This document shows, in pieces, positions 1 through 8,368 of a stretch of 52,158 nucleotides of DNA. Source of the DNA: Terriglobia bacterium (GTDB taxonomy: Bacteria > Acidobacteriota > Terriglobia > Bryobacterales > Bryobacteraceae); NCBI GenBank assembly GCA_020073615.1, contig JAIQEX010000033.1, forward strand, positions 1-52,158, written 5' to 3'. Positions within the stretch are counted from its first letter, which is position 1, and each line of letters starts with the position of its first letter. The position numbers and the translations under genes are program-made. The notes beneath the pieces were generated by a model. The model was not told the DNA's origin. It was given only the letters and a program-made list of their open reading frames with translations, and did no database searches.

Positions 1-39
1 AAAAAAGACAAAACCCTCCTATGAAAGGAAAACCAAAAC

Positions 40-75
40 ACCGACGGTGGAAGCCCTGTAGGGCCTCCCGTTGGT
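40..75. other. Nested stem-loop upstream of the amylase gene
   Basis: Positions 40-47 (A plus CCGACGG) pair with 68-75 (CCGTTGG plus T) through one G-T wobble. They enclose a second hairpin, GCCCT-GT-AGGGC, at 53-64. No U-run follows, so this is not a clear intrinsic terminator. It could be the end of an upstream transcript, a small RNA or a leader structure. The remainder of 1-203 shows no convincing gene: a 58-codon frame starting at 21 lacks a ribosome site and has odd composition. Confidence 0.3.
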
Positions 76-203
76 CGGCACCGAGACTGCGCAAAACCAA
101 ATCAGAAAGGAGCCCTGGAGTGCCGGTCGCTTCGTTTCCCGTCCAGGCTCATCCTTGGATGAGAATATGCTACGCCCCGCTCCGGTTCTGACATAATCTG
201 AGG

Positions 204-2060
204 ATGGCTCTCACGGGGCGCTGGGCAATCGCGGTTGCGTGTGTGCGACTGGCCCTGGCCGCGGCGCCGGTGGTCACCAAAGTGGAGCCGCCGGACTGGG
301 TTTCCGAACGCAACGGCATCACCTTGCGCATCCTCGCCACCGGTCGGAATCTCGCGGGGGCGGCGGTGCGTTCGCGGTTCCGCACCGGGCCGGCGACCGT
401 CAGCGCAAGCGGCACCCACCTGTTCGTCGATCTCGTGGTTCCTCCCCGCGCCGCGCCCGGCGATTGCCCCATCGAAATCGCCACCAGCGATGGCACGGTG
501 AAGGCGCCGTTCGCCATCGTTCCACCACTCGATCCGGCGGGCCGCTTCCAGGGCTTCTCGAGCGATGACGTGGTGTACCTCATCATGCCCGACCGTTTCG
601 CCAACGGCGACACCGCCAACGACGACCCGCCCGTCTCCTCCGGCATGCACGATCGCGCCAGGAGCCGCTTCTATCACGGCGGCGACCTCCAGGGCATCAT
701 CCAGCGCCTGCCCTACCTCAAGGATCTCGGCGTCACGGCCTTGTGGCTTACGCCCATCTACGACAACGCCAACCGCCTCAACCAGCGCGAGACCTACGAG
801 AAGCAGGCCATCACCGATTACCACGGCTACGGCGCGGTCGATTTCTACGGCGTCGAAGAACATTTCGGCAGCCTCGAAAAGTTTCGCGAACTGGTGGACA
901 AGGCGCACGCCCTGGGCATCAAGATCATCCAGGACGAGGTGGCCAATCACACCGGCCCCTATCATCCCTGGGTGCAGGATCCGCCCACGCCCGGCTGGTT
1001 CCACGGCAGCGAGGCGCATCATTTCCCGAACACCTGGCAAACCTGGACGCTGATCGATCCGCACGCGACGCCCGAAACGCAGCGCGGCACACTCGACGGC
1101 TGGTTCGTCGACATCCTCCCGGACCTGAACCAGAGCGATCCCGAGGTGGCGCGCTACCTGATCCAGAACACGCTGTGGTGGATCGGGCGCACGGGCATCG
1201 ACGGCATTCGCCAGGACACGCTGCCCTACGCGCCGCGCTCCTTCTGGCGGGATTGGACGGCGGCCATCCGCGAGCGTTTCCCGCGCTTCGACGTGGTGGG
1301 CGAGGTGTTCGACGGCGATCCCGCGCTGGTCTCCTTTTTCCAGGGCGGCGTGCGGCGCTTCGACGGCATCGATTCGGGCATCGACACGCTGTTCGATTTC
1401 CCGCTGCACTATGCCATCCGCAAAGTTTTCACGGGCGCGGCCGGCTTCACCGAACTGGCCCGCACGCTCGGCCACGACTACCTCTACCAGGATGCCAACC
1501 GCCTGGTCACGTTCGTCGGCCTGCACGACATCGCGCGCTTCATGAACGAATCCGGCGCCACCATGGACTCGCTCGCGCTGGTCTTCACCTTGCTGATGAC
1601 CGCGCGCGGCATCCCGATGATCTACTATGGCGACGAGATCGGCCTCGCGGGCGGCAACGATCCCGACAACCGCCGCGACTTTCCGGGCGGCTGGCCGGAG
1701 GACGCGCGCAACGCCTTCGAAGCTTCCGGCCGCACACCCGAACAGCAGGCATTGTTCGAGCGCCTGCGGCGTTTGACCCATCTTCGCGCCGGTCTTGAGC
1801 CGTTGCGCCGCGGCGCGATGAAGGACCTGCTGGTCGAAGAGGGCGCCTTCGCCTTCGCGCGCGTTACGCCGCGCGACCGCGTGCTGGTGGTCTTCAACAA
1901 TTCGGGCGAGCCCGCCACGCTGCGCATTCCGCTCGCGGGCAGCTCGATCTCCGATGGCGCCGTGCTCGCCGACGCGCTGGGCCAGGCGCCCCCCGTACAC
2001 GCGGAAAACGGGGCGGCCGAGGTGCGGCTCCGGGCGCACTCCGCGGCAATTTATCATTGA
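204..2060 (+). CDS. Exported GH13 alpha-amylase / cyclomaltodextrinase-like enzyme
   Basis: This 618-residue protein is predicted to hydrolyse alpha-1,4 (and perhaps alpha-1,6) links in starch-derived glucans outside the cytoplasm. A hydrophobic Ala-rich leader covers residues 1-20. An N-terminal beta domain like that of neopullulanases/SusA follows (residues about 22-100), then the GH13 barrel. Conserved regions are visible: region I DEVANHTG, region II GIDGIRQDTL with nucleophile Asp338, region III GEVFDG with acid/base Glu367, and region IV GLHDIARF with Asp442. The last 80 or so residues form the usual C-terminal beta domain. A GAGG sequence lies just before the ATG. The MFS transporter gene starts 9 bp downstream and malQ lies beyond it, so a maltodextrin pathway is likely. 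Subtype (neopullulanase or alpha-amylase) cannot be decided from sequence alone. Confidence 0.9.
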   Translation: MALTGRWAIAVACVRLALAAAPVVTKVEPPDWVSERNGITLRILATGRNLAGAAVRSRFRTGPATVSASGTHLFVDLVVPPRAAPGDCPIEIATSDGTVKAPFAIVPPLDPAGRFQGFSSDDVVYLIMPDRFANGDTANDDPPVSSGMHDRARSRFYHGGDLQGIIQRLPYLKDLGVTALWLTPIYDNANRLNQRETYEKQAITDYHGYGAVDFYGVEEHFGSLEKFRELVDKAHALGIKIIQDEVANHTGPYHPWVQDPPTPGWFHGSEAHHFPNTWQTWTLIDPHATPETQRGTLDGWFVDILPDLNQSDPEVARYLIQNTLWWIGRTGIDGIRQDTLPYAPRSFWRDWTAAIRERFPRFDVVGEVFDGDPALVSFFQGGVRRFDGIDSGIDTLFDFPLHYAIRKVFTGAAGFTELARTLGHDYLYQDANRLVTFVGLHDIARFMNESGATMDSLALVFTLLMTARGIPMIYYGDEIGLAGGNDPDNRRDFPGGWPEDARNAFEASGRTPEQQALFERLRRLTHLRAGLEPLRRGAMKDLLVEEGAFAFARVTPRDRVLVVFNNSGEPATLRIPLAGSSISDGAVLADALGQAPPVHAENGAAEVRLRAHSAAIYH

Positions 2061-2069
2061 CGTTGCCAA

Positions 2070-3380
2070 ATGGAAAAACCTCCGCTACGCACGGCGCAAA
2101 TCTGGAACATGAACTTCGGGTTCTTCGGAATCCAGTTCGGCTGGGGCCTGCAAATGGCCAACATGAGCGCCATCTACGAGTATCTGGGCGCGCGTCCGGA
2201 CCAGATCCCGCTGCTGTGGCTGGCCGCGCCGCTCACCGGCCTGATCGTGCAGCCCATCATCGGCCACTTGAGCGACCACACCTGGGGACGCCTCGGCCGC
2301 CGCCGCCCGTATTTCCTCTTCGGCGCCATACTGGCCTCGCTGGCGCTCCTGATCATGCCCAATTCCGCGGCCTTGTGGATGGCCGCCGGCTTGCTGTGGA
2401 TGCTCGATGCCTCGATCAATATCAGCATGGAGCCGTTTCGCGCCTTCGTGGCCGACCTGCTGCCGGAATCGCAGCGTACCCAGGGCTTCGCCATGCAGAG
2501 CCGGTTCATCGGCCTCGGCGCGGTGATCGCCTCCGCGCTGCCCTGGCTGCTCGGGAGCGTGCTCAAAGTCTCCAGCGCCACCAGCGCCGCCGCTGCCATC
2601 CCGGCGACGGTGAGATGGTCCTTCTACCTCGGCTCCGCGGTTTTCCTCACATCGGTTCTGTGGACCGTGGTGACCACCCGCGAGTATCCGCCCGACGACC
2701 TGGATGCGCGGCGCAAGAGTAAAGCTTCCGGAGGCGGTATCGCCGCCGGGGCGCGCGAGATCCTGGCCAGCATCGCGGAGATGCCGCGCACCATGCGCCA
2801 GTTGGCCCCCGTCCAGATCGCCACTTGGCTGGGCCTGTTCTGCATGTGGCTGTACTTCCCGGTGGCGGTGGCCTACCACGTCTTTGGCGCCACCGATCCG
2901 CAATCGCCGGCATATGCCGAGGGTGTGGCATGGGGCGGCGTGTGCTTCGCCATGTACTCGGCGGTGTGCTTCGTCTTCTCGTCAGCCTTGGCGCCCTTGG
3001 CGCGCGCCCTCAACCGGCGGCGCACGCACGGCCTCTGCCTGCTGGCCGGGGCCGCGGGACTGCTCTCCGTGGCGGTGATCCACAACAAGTACCTGCTGCT
3101 GGCCTCCATGACCGGCGTGGGCATCGCCTGGGCCAGCACGCTCGCCATGCCCTACGCCATGCTGGCCGGCTCGCTGCCGCCCAAGAAGGTGGGCGTGTAC
3201 ATGGGCATCTTCAACTTCTTCATCGTGACCCCGGAGATCCTGGCTTCGGTCGGCTTCGGCTGGGTGATGAACCACCTGCTGGGCAACAACCGCCTGGCGG
3301 CCGTGGTCTGCGGCGGCGCGTTCCTGGCGCTGGCCGCGCTGCTGGCGCAGCGCGTGGAGGAGCCGGGAGGCAAATCTTGA
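2070..3380 (+). CDS. MFS sugar transporter, SLC45/GPH-like (maltodextrin uptake)
   Basis: This 436-residue protein has about 12 hydrophobic segments. The loop between helices 2 and 3 carries GHLSDHTWGRLGRRRPY, the typical G-x-x-S-D-x-x-x-x-R-x-G-R-R motif of the SLC45/GPH sugar:cation symporters. The N-terminal stretch NFGFFGIQFGWGLQMANMSA is typical of bacterial maltose/maltodextrin members. It probably imports the oligosaccharides released by the upstream GH13 enzyme, with which it is almost certainly co-transcribed (9-bp gap). Substrate assignment rests on context and family memory, not on a resolved binding site. Confidence 0.85.
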   Translation: MEKPPLRTAQIWNMNFGFFGIQFGWGLQMANMSAIYEYLGARPDQIPLLWLAAPLTGLIVQPIIGHLSDHTWGRLGRRRPYFLFGAILASLALLIMPNSAALWMAAGLLWMLDASINISMEPFRAFVADLLPESQRTQGFAMQSRFIGLGAVIASALPWLLGSVLKVSSATSAAAAIPATVRWSFYLGSAVFLTSVLWTVVTTREYPPDDLDARRKSKASGGGIAAGAREILASIAEMPRTMRQLAPVQIATWLGLFCMWLYFPVAVAYHVFGATDPQSPAYAEGVAWGGVCFAMYSAVCFVFSSALAPLARALNRRRTHGLCLLAGAAGLLSVAVIHNKYLLLASMTGVGIAWASTLAMPYAMLAGSLPPKKVGVYMGIFNFFIVTPEILASVGFGWVMNHLLGNNRLAAVVCGGAFLALAALLAQRVEEPGGKS

Positions 3381-3406
3381 AAAGAGCGCCGTTATCGGAA
3401 AGCACC

Positions 3407-3559
3407 ATGGGCGTCAAGCTGAGACGCAATCTGCTGCGGAAGATCGAAGCAGGCCTCGCGTCGGCGCGGCGCGGCGAGCTGTTGGATGGCGAGACAGTCA
3501 TGCGGGAGCTGAGGGAACTGAGCGCGAAGAGGCGCGCACGGATTAAGGACGGGAAGTGA
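3407..3559 (+). CDS. Small ParD/RelB-like antitoxin-type protein
   Basis: The 50-residue product is basic and helical. Its middle part (ARRGELLDGETVMREL) resembles the C-terminal, toxin-binding segment of ParD-type antitoxins. The in-frame TTG at 3377 is an alternative start that overlaps the end of the transporter gene. The stop overlaps the GTG start of the next gene (GTGA), so the two are probably translated together. It may be a small antitoxin or the shortened remnant of one. The assignment is weak. Confidence 0.45.
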   Translation: MGVKLRRNLLRKIEAGLASARRGELLDGETVMRELRELSAKRRARIKDGK

Positions 3560-3798
3560 GTCGACGCTACCAGAACAACCTCCACGTCTCCGACGACCTA
3601 TTGGCGGAACTCAGAGCGAAGGCTGCCGATGAGGGCAAGACGGTCGATGAACTCGCCGCGGAAGCCCTGCGGAGACATCTCGCCCAGCGAACGCTCGACC
3701 GGCTGCAGCGCGAGGCAAGCCGGCGCCGGGGCCGTATGGCCGATACCGAAGTGCAAGAGGCCGTTGACCGCGCCATCGACGATCTGCGTGGCCATTGA
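3556..3798 (+). CDS. Ribbon-helix-helix/VapB-like antitoxin of a PIN toxin pair
   Basis: This 80-residue protein starts at GTG 3556. The N-terminal segment (RYQNNLHVSDDLLAELRAKA, then DEGKTVDELAAEAL) has the strand-helix-helix pattern of CopG/Arc antitoxins. The C-terminal half is charged and helical (RRRGRMADTEVQEAVDRAI), as in antitoxins that wrap a PIN-domain ribonuclease. A PIN-type N-terminus begins at 3795, overlapping the stop codon by four bases, but it is cut off within about 20 codons. The antitoxin is therefore probably an orphan survivor of a VapBC-type module. Confidence 0.65.
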   Translation: MSRRYQNNLHVSDDLLAELRAKAADEGKTVDELAAEALRRHLAQRTLDRLQREASRRRGRMADTEVQEAVDRAIDDLRGH

Positions 3799-3854
3799 TC
3801 ACCCTCGACACGAACATCTCCGTCTCGGCGCTTCAGTATGGCGGCAAGCCAATG
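3795..3854 (+). pseudogene. Truncated PIN-domain (VapC-like) toxin, N-terminal remnant
   Basis: A TTG at 3795 overlaps the antitoxin stop and opens a frame reading LITLDTNISVSALQYGGKPM. This is the first strand and catalytic-Asp motif (LDTN-x-x-V-S-A-L) of PIN ribonucleases, which normally run to about 135 residues. Similarity ends after residue 20. The same frame then enters the antisense strand of the malQ 3' end and stops at 3936-3938. The other PIN acidic residues are missing, so no active nuclease can be made. Sequence shows the truncation directly; the family call is by motif. Confidence 0.7.
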
Positions 3855-3862
3855 GTGCCACC

Positions 3863-5389
3863 TCACCTCCGCCCGTACATCTCCGCCAGCTCCTTCAGCC
3901 GCCGCTCCGGTTCCCCGCCCAGCATCTCGCGGCGATAGCGCCAGCGCCAGTTGCCGCCCAGCGTGGCGGGCTGATTCATGCGCGCCTCGCTTCCCAGGCC
4001 AAGTACGTCTTGCAGCGGGAACAGCACGGTGTCGGCTACCGAAGCCATCAGCGCGCGGATGAAAACCCAGTGAATGTCGCGGCCGTTGGTGTCGAGATAG
4101 CGCAGGGCGAACGCGCGCTCGCGTTGGATCTCCTCGGCCGAGCGGGTGCTTTCTCCGCGGCCCTCGCTGGTGAACCAGCCCACGGTTGTGTCGCAGTCGT
4201 GGGTGCCGGTGTAGGAGACCACTTCGCGCGGAAAGTTGTGCGGGCGGAAGGAGGGCGCTTGCGGGTCGTTGCCGAAGGCGAACTGGAGAATGGTCATGCC
4301 GGGGAAGCCGAATTGCGCGCGGATGGCTTCCACTTCCGGCGTAATCACGCCCAGGTTCTCGGCCACCAGCGGCAGGTCGCCCAGCGCGTCGCGCGCCGTC
4401 TGAAACAGGGACGGGCCCGGGCCTTTCACCCAGCGGCCCTCCGCCGCTGTCGGGGCCGCCGCCGGAATCTCCCAATACGCTTCGAAGCCGCGGAAGTGGT
4501 CGAGACGGACGATGTCGACCATCTCCAGCACGGCCCGGAAGCGCGCGAGCCACCAGCGATAGCCATCGGCCGCCAGCCGGTCCCAACGGTAGATGGGGTT
4601 GCCCCAGAGCTGGCCGGTGGCGCTGAAGTAATCCGGCGGCACGCCCGCTACTACCGTGGGATTGCCGCCGCCATCGAGGTAAAAGTATTGCGGATTGGCC
4701 CACACGTCGGCGCTGTCGTGGGACACGTAAATGGGGAGATCTCCCATCAGCCGGATGCCGCGCGCCCGGCAGTACTCGTGCAGCTCGCGCCATTGCGCGA
4801 AGAACACGAACTGGAGGAACTTATGGATGGCGATGGACCGGGCGAACTCCTCGCGCGCGGCTGCCAGTGCCGCCGGGTCGCGCGAGCGCAGAGGTTCATC
4901 CCACTGCGTCCAGACCCCTTCGCCCCGGGTTTGTTTCAGAGCCATGAACAGGGCGAAATCGTCCAGCCAGCCGGCGTTGGCCTCCGCGAAGGCGTCGAAG
5001 CGCTGGCGGGCTTCGCCGGAGCCTTGCGCGAAAAACCGCCGGGCGGCAACCTCCAACAGACCGGTCTTCCAGGGGATCACGCGGCCGAAGTCCGTCTCGT
5101 GCTCGGGAAATCGCGGCACCTCGCGCAGTTCGGCGGCCGTGAGCCATCCGCTGTCCCGCAGGGCCTCCGGGCTGATCAGCAGCGGATTGCCGGCCAGCGC
5201 GGAAAAGCATTGGTAGGGCGAATCGCCGAAGCCGGTGGGCCCGAGCGGCAACACTTGCCACACACTCTGCCCGGCGACGGCGAGGAAATCGGCGAACCGC
5301 CGCGCTTCCGGGCCGAGATCGCCGATGCCGAAGGGCCCCGGCAACGATGTCGGGTGGAGCAGGATTCCGCTCGATCGGGGAAAGCGCAT
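3863..5389 (-). CDS. malQ: 4-alpha-glucanotransferase (amylomaltase)
   Basis: The 508-residue product matches GH77 amylomaltase from end to end. It opens with RSSGILLHPTSLPGPFGIGD, has the GFGDSPYQ and YVSHDSADVW motifs, the nucleophile segment VRLDHFRGFEAYWEIP, the acid/base segment LVAENLG, and the third acidic site in TGTHDCDT. It moves glucan segments between maltodextrins in the cytoplasm, feeding glucose and longer chains to central metabolism. It is convergent with the amylase-MFS operon, and its 3' end abuts the truncated PIN remnant. The start is ATG at 5389. Confidence 0.95.
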   Translation of the reverse strand: MRFPRSSGILLHPTSLPGPFGIGDLGPEARRFADFLAVAGQSVWQVLPLGPTGFGDSPYQCFSALAGNPLLISPEALRDSGWLTAAELREVPRFPEHETDFGRVIPWKTGLLEVAARRFFAQGSGEARQRFDAFAEANAGWLDDFALFMALKQTRGEGVWTQWDEPLRSRDPAALAAAREEFARSIAIHKFLQFVFFAQWRELHEYCRARGIRLMGDLPIYVSHDSADVWANPQYFYLDGGGNPTVVAGVPPDYFSATGQLWGNPIYRWDRLAADGYRWWLARFRAVLEMVDIVRLDHFRGFEAYWEIPAAAPTAAEGRWVKGPGPSLFQTARDALGDLPLVAENLGVITPEVEAIRAQFGFPGMTILQFAFGNDPQAPSFRPHNFPREVVSYTGTHDCDTTVGWFTSEGRGESTRSAEEIQRERAFALRYLDTNGRDIHWVFIRALMASVADTVLFPLQDVLGLGSEARMNQPATLGGNWRWRYRREMLGGEPERRLKELAEMYGRR

Positions 5390-5439
5390 TGGTTACTGAA
5401 GGCAGTGTACCATTGCCTCCCGGCGCGACCAGCCGCTTG

Positions 5440-5796
5440 CTAGACGCGGCTCGGGTTCGCTGCCGCCGAGACCAGCTTGCGAAGCAGCACGCCGGCATAG
5501 CTTCCGGCGAGTCCCAGCACGGCCACCACGCCACAGAGGATGGCGAGGTCTCCACGATGGTTCAGGCCCGGGTGTGGTGTGCCGAACAGCAGGTCGGCGG
5601 CCGGGATCGATGGCCCTACCAGCAAAGCCCACATCCAGGCATGCCGCGGATGCAGGCACCCCAGGCCGAACGTGATCGCCAGGAGGAACATCACTTCGAC
5701 GCCGGTGTCGTCGGTGTGGAGCTCGAAGCTCATCAGGAAGGGCACGGCGGCGAGCCAGAAGAGCCAGGCCGCCATGGCGGCAATGTTTCCTTTCAC
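5440..5796 (-). CDS. Small integral membrane protein of unknown function
   Basis: The 118-residue product has about four hydrophobic segments (residues about 7-24, 33-48, 52-68 and 82-106) and ends in a short basic tail. No family is recognised. It lies 50 bp upstream of malQ in the same direction, so the two may share a transcript. It is divergent from the gene at 5878 across an 81-bp gap that contains a palindrome. Confidence 0.65.
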   Translation of the reverse strand: MKGNIAAMAAWLFWLAAVPFLMSFELHTDDTGVEVMFLLAITFGLGCLHPRHAWMWALLVGPSIPAADLLFGTPHPGLNHRGDLAILCGVVAVLGLAGSYAGVLLRKLVSAAANPSRV

Positions 5797-5818
5797 GAGA
5801 TCGAGTGTAGCACCATGA

Positions 5819-5833
5819 CTTTACCAAGTAAAG
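5819..5833. promoter_or_regulatory. Palindrome CTTTAC-CAA-GTAAAG, possible operator
   Basis: A perfect 6-bp inverted repeat with a 3-base centre lies in the AT-rich gap between two divergent genes (5796 minus and 5878 plus). An overlapping smaller symmetry, AAGTA-AAG-TACTT, follows. Position and symmetry fit a repressor or activator site. No regulator is known. Confidence 0.35.
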
Positions 5834-5877
5834 TACTTCGCACTGACGCTGCGGAATAAACTGAAAGGAGCGCATAT

Positions 5878-6150
5878 ATGAAGCAGGAGGCGTCGTATTT
5901 CGAGGGGAAAGAGCCGGTCCTGATTTATATCGCCAAGAAGTTGCGGGACGCTCTCCGCCTGGAATCGGTCTTCACCGAGGCCGGCCTGGATTACGGCGTC
6001 GAGGCCGACGAATATCGCGGCGGCGTCATCTTCCGCAGCGTGCGCGCGGGCGCATTCTTCTATGTGCTGCCGGAGACAGTCGGGGCCGCGCACGATGTCA
6101 TGCGGCGCCATGGATACCAGCCCTACGTGGACCCGGCGCCGCAGACGTGA
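5878..6150 (+). CDS. Conserved small cytoplasmic protein, DUF2007-like
   Basis: This 90-residue soluble protein has a strong ribosome site (AAAGGAG) 9 bases before its ATG. It alternates short helices and strands, with a C-terminal helix after YVLPETVGAAHDVMRRHGYQ. The layout resembles small ACT/DUF2007-type domains (strand, helix, strands, helix), but the match is weak. Function is unknown. It precedes egtB by 86 bp and may lie on its own transcript. Confidence 0.65.
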   Translation: MKQEASYFEGKEPVLIYIAKKLRDALRLESVFTEAGLDYGVEADEYRGGVIFRSVRAGAFFYVLPETVGAAHDVMRRHGYQPYVDPAPQT

Positions 6151-6236
6151 GCGGCGAAACCCACTTCCTCGCAGCCCTTTTGTGGTAGAAGTTACAGCGG
6201 TGACTTGCAGCCTTCGCGTAAACTGTAGGGACGTTT

Positions 6237-7406
6237 ATGCGGACGCAAACCGAGAGGGGGCTCGCTCTGGGCCGGGCGCGCGAGGAGACCGACGCCTTGT
6301 TCCGCCTGGTGCGGTCCGATTCCCTTTACGAACGCCCCATCGCGGAGCGCCACCGCATCGTGTTCTACATCGGCCACCTGGAGGCGTTCGATTGGAACCT
6401 GGTGGGGCGCTACGCGCTCGACAAGCGCTCGTTCCACCCCGAGTTCGACCGGTTATTTGCTTTCGGAATCGATCCGCCGCCGGGGGAACTGCCTTCCGAC
6501 CGGCCCGCCGATTGGCCCGGCCTGCAAGAGGTGGAGCGTTACACCCAGCGAATCCGCGACGAAATCGACGACGTGCTGGACGAAGTGCCGGAGCAGTTGT
6601 GGCACGTGGCCATGGAGCACCGGCTCATGCATGCCGAAACCCTGGCCTACATGCTGCACAACCTGCCGTACGAGAAGAAGGTGGCTCCGCCCGTGCCCCT
6701 CAGCGCCAGCGCACCGGGGCCCGTGCCGGTGACGCGGATGATCGGGATTCCCGCCGGCGCCGCCCGCCTGGGGCGCGATCCCGGCGAGGGCTTCGGCTGG
6801 GACAACGAGTTTCAGGCGCACACCGTCGAGGTTCCGGCCTTCGCCATTTCGCGCTACAAAGTGACCAACGGCGAGTACTTGCAGTTTGTGCGCCAGGGCG
6901 CCGCACCGCCGTACTTCTGGGTGGAGCGCGATGGCGATTGGTTCTATCGCGGCATGTTTGCGGAGATTCCCCTGCCGCTCGATTGGCCGGTATACGCCAC
7001 CAGCGAGGAGGCCGCGGCCTTCGCCCGGTGGCGCGGCATGCGTCTGCCCTCCGAGCCCGAGTTTCATCGCGCGGCCGGCGCGCCGCCCGCGTCCGGCAAT
7101 TTCGACTTCCGCCATTGGGACCCGGTGCCTGTCACCTCCGGCGAACGGGCGGGCCGGGAAGCCCTTCCCGAGCAGATGTTCGGCAACGGATGGGAGTGGA
7201 CTTCCTCCGCCTTCGCGCCTTTCCCCGGCTTCGAACCGTTTCCCTTTTACACCAACTACTCGGCGCCTTTCTTCGACGGCCGGCACCACGTTTTGAAGGG
7301 CGCCTCTCCGCGGACGGCCGCCTGCTTCCTCCGCACCTCGTTTCGTAATTGGTTCCGCCCCTCGTACCCTTACCTGTACGCCGGGTTCCGGCTGGCTGCA
7401 TCCTAA
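6237..7406 (+). CDS. egtB: EgtB-type ergothioneine sulfoxide synthase
   Basis: EgtB uses non-haem iron and O2 to join a thiol donor (gamma-glutamylcysteine or cysteine) to hercynine. The 389-residue protein has an N-terminal DinB-like bundle with the iron ligands visible: His47 in IGHLEAF, and His128 and His132 in HRLMHAE (H-x3-H-x-E). An FGE-sulfatase (C-type-lectin-like) fold follows from about residue 165, ending in RTSFRNWFRPSYPYLYAGFR, a hallmark of the family. The stop overlaps the egtD start (TAATG), so the two are translationally coupled. Sulfur-donor preference cannot be read from sequence here. The related selenoneine enzyme SenA is less likely because the partner is egtD. Confidence 0.92.
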   Translation: MRTQTERGLALGRAREETDALFRLVRSDSLYERPIAERHRIVFYIGHLEAFDWNLVGRYALDKRSFHPEFDRLFAFGIDPPPGELPSDRPADWPGLQEVERYTQRIRDEIDDVLDEVPEQLWHVAMEHRLMHAETLAYMLHNLPYEKKVAPPVPLSASAPGPVPVTRMIGIPAGAARLGRDPGEGFGWDNEFQAHTVEVPAFAISRYKVTNGEYLQFVRQGAAPPYFWVERDGDWFYRGMFAEIPLPLDWPVYATSEEAAAFARWRGMRLPSEPEFHRAAGAPPASGNFDFRHWDPVPVTSGERAGREALPEQMFGNGWEWTSSAFAPFPGFEPFPFYTNYSAPFFDGRHHVLKGASPRTAACFLRTSFRNWFRPSYPYLYAGFRLAAS

Positions 7407-8356
7407 TGTACGCGGCGGCATTGGACAGCGAATTCGCGCGCGCAGTACGGGCCGGCCTCACCCGCACGGAGCAGAAGACCCTGCCTTGCCGCTATCTGTA
7501 CGACGACGTAGGTTCGGCGTTGTTCGAGGCGATCACCTTCCTGCCGGAATACGGCCTGACGCGCGCCGATGCCCGCATCATCCAGGCCAACGCGGGCGAG
7601 CTGATCGAGTGCCTTCCGGACAATCTCCTGGTGGCGGAGCTGGGCAGCGGCACCGGCGCCAAGACCCGTGCCATCCTGGAGGCGCTCCATCCCTGCCAGG
7701 ATGTGGTTTACTATCCCATCGACGTGTCCGCCGCATCGCTGGCCAAGTGCAAACAGGAGCTGGGTTCCCTCGGCGCGGTGGTTCCGCTCGAGACCAGCTA
7801 CCTGGAAGGGATGCGCCAGGTGGCGGAGCGCCGCGCGCCGGGCAAGACGCTGCTGGTGTTGTTCCTGGGCAGCACCATCGGCAATTTCGATCCCGAGGCG
7901 GCCATCGATTTCCTGTACGCCATCCGCTTGTGCCTCCAGGAGGGCGACGCCCTGCTGCTGGGCACCGATATGGTGAAGCCGGTCGATCAGTTGATGGCCG
8001 CCTATGACGACCCGGCGGGCGTTACCGCCGCCTTCAACCTGAACCTGCTGGCGCGCATCAACCGCGAGCTCGCCGCCGATTTCGACCTGCGCCAGTTCGA
8101 GCACGTGATCCGCTACAACGGCGACGAGCAGCGCATCGAGATGCATCTCCGCTCACGCCAATACCAGATCGTGAGCATCCGCCGGGCCGACCTCATCGTG
8201 GATTTTGCGCCGAACGAGACCATCCGCACCGAGGTGTGCCACAAGTTTCGTTCCGAGCAGGTCTGCCGCATGGCGCGCGTGGCCGGTTTTCAAATGGAGG
8301 CCCAGTGGCTCGACGAAGAGTGGGCCTTCGCCGAGAACCTGCTGGTAGCCCGGTGA
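7406..8356 (+). CDS. egtD: L-histidine N-alpha-methyltransferase
   Basis: EgtD trimethylates histidine to hercynine with SAM, the substrate of EgtB. The 316-residue protein shows LPCRYLYDDVGSALFEAI near the start, the SAM motif ELGSGTGAKT, YPIDVSAASL, and FLGSTIGNFDP, all typical of the family. The ATG at 7406 is chosen over an upstream in-frame start at 7349 because it overlaps the egtB stop and gives the usual length. No egtA, egtC or egtE is next to it, which suggests the short two-gene version of the pathway, with the C-S lyase encoded elsewhere. Confidence 0.94.
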   Translation: MYAAALDSEFARAVRAGLTRTEQKTLPCRYLYDDVGSALFEAITFLPEYGLTRADARIIQANAGELIECLPDNLLVAELGSGTGAKTRAILEALHPCQDVVYYPIDVSAASLAKCKQELGSLGAVVPLETSYLEGMRQVAERRAPGKTLLVLFLGSTIGNFDPEAAIDFLYAIRLCLQEGDALLLGTDMVKPVDQLMAAYDDPAGVTAAFNLNLLARINRELAADFDLRQFEHVIRYNGDEQRIEMHLRSRQYQIVSIRRADLIVDFAPNETIRTEVCHKFRSEQVCRMARVAGFQMEAQWLDEEWAFAENLLVAR

Positions 8357-8368
8357 GCCACCGGCCCG

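Noticed and set aside
21-197. 58-residue plus-strand frame at the window start
   Set aside because: Arg/Pro-rich text across a hairpin, with no Shine-Dalgarno sequence.
102-2069. 655-residue open frame on the minus strand
   Set aside because: It is the antisense shadow of the GH13 gene, rich in Arg/Ala/Gly, with no family motif.
6237-8356. Selenoneine operon (SenA/SenB)
   Set aside because: The partner gene is a clear EgtD, not a glycosyltransferase-like SenB, and no selD-like gene is adjacent.
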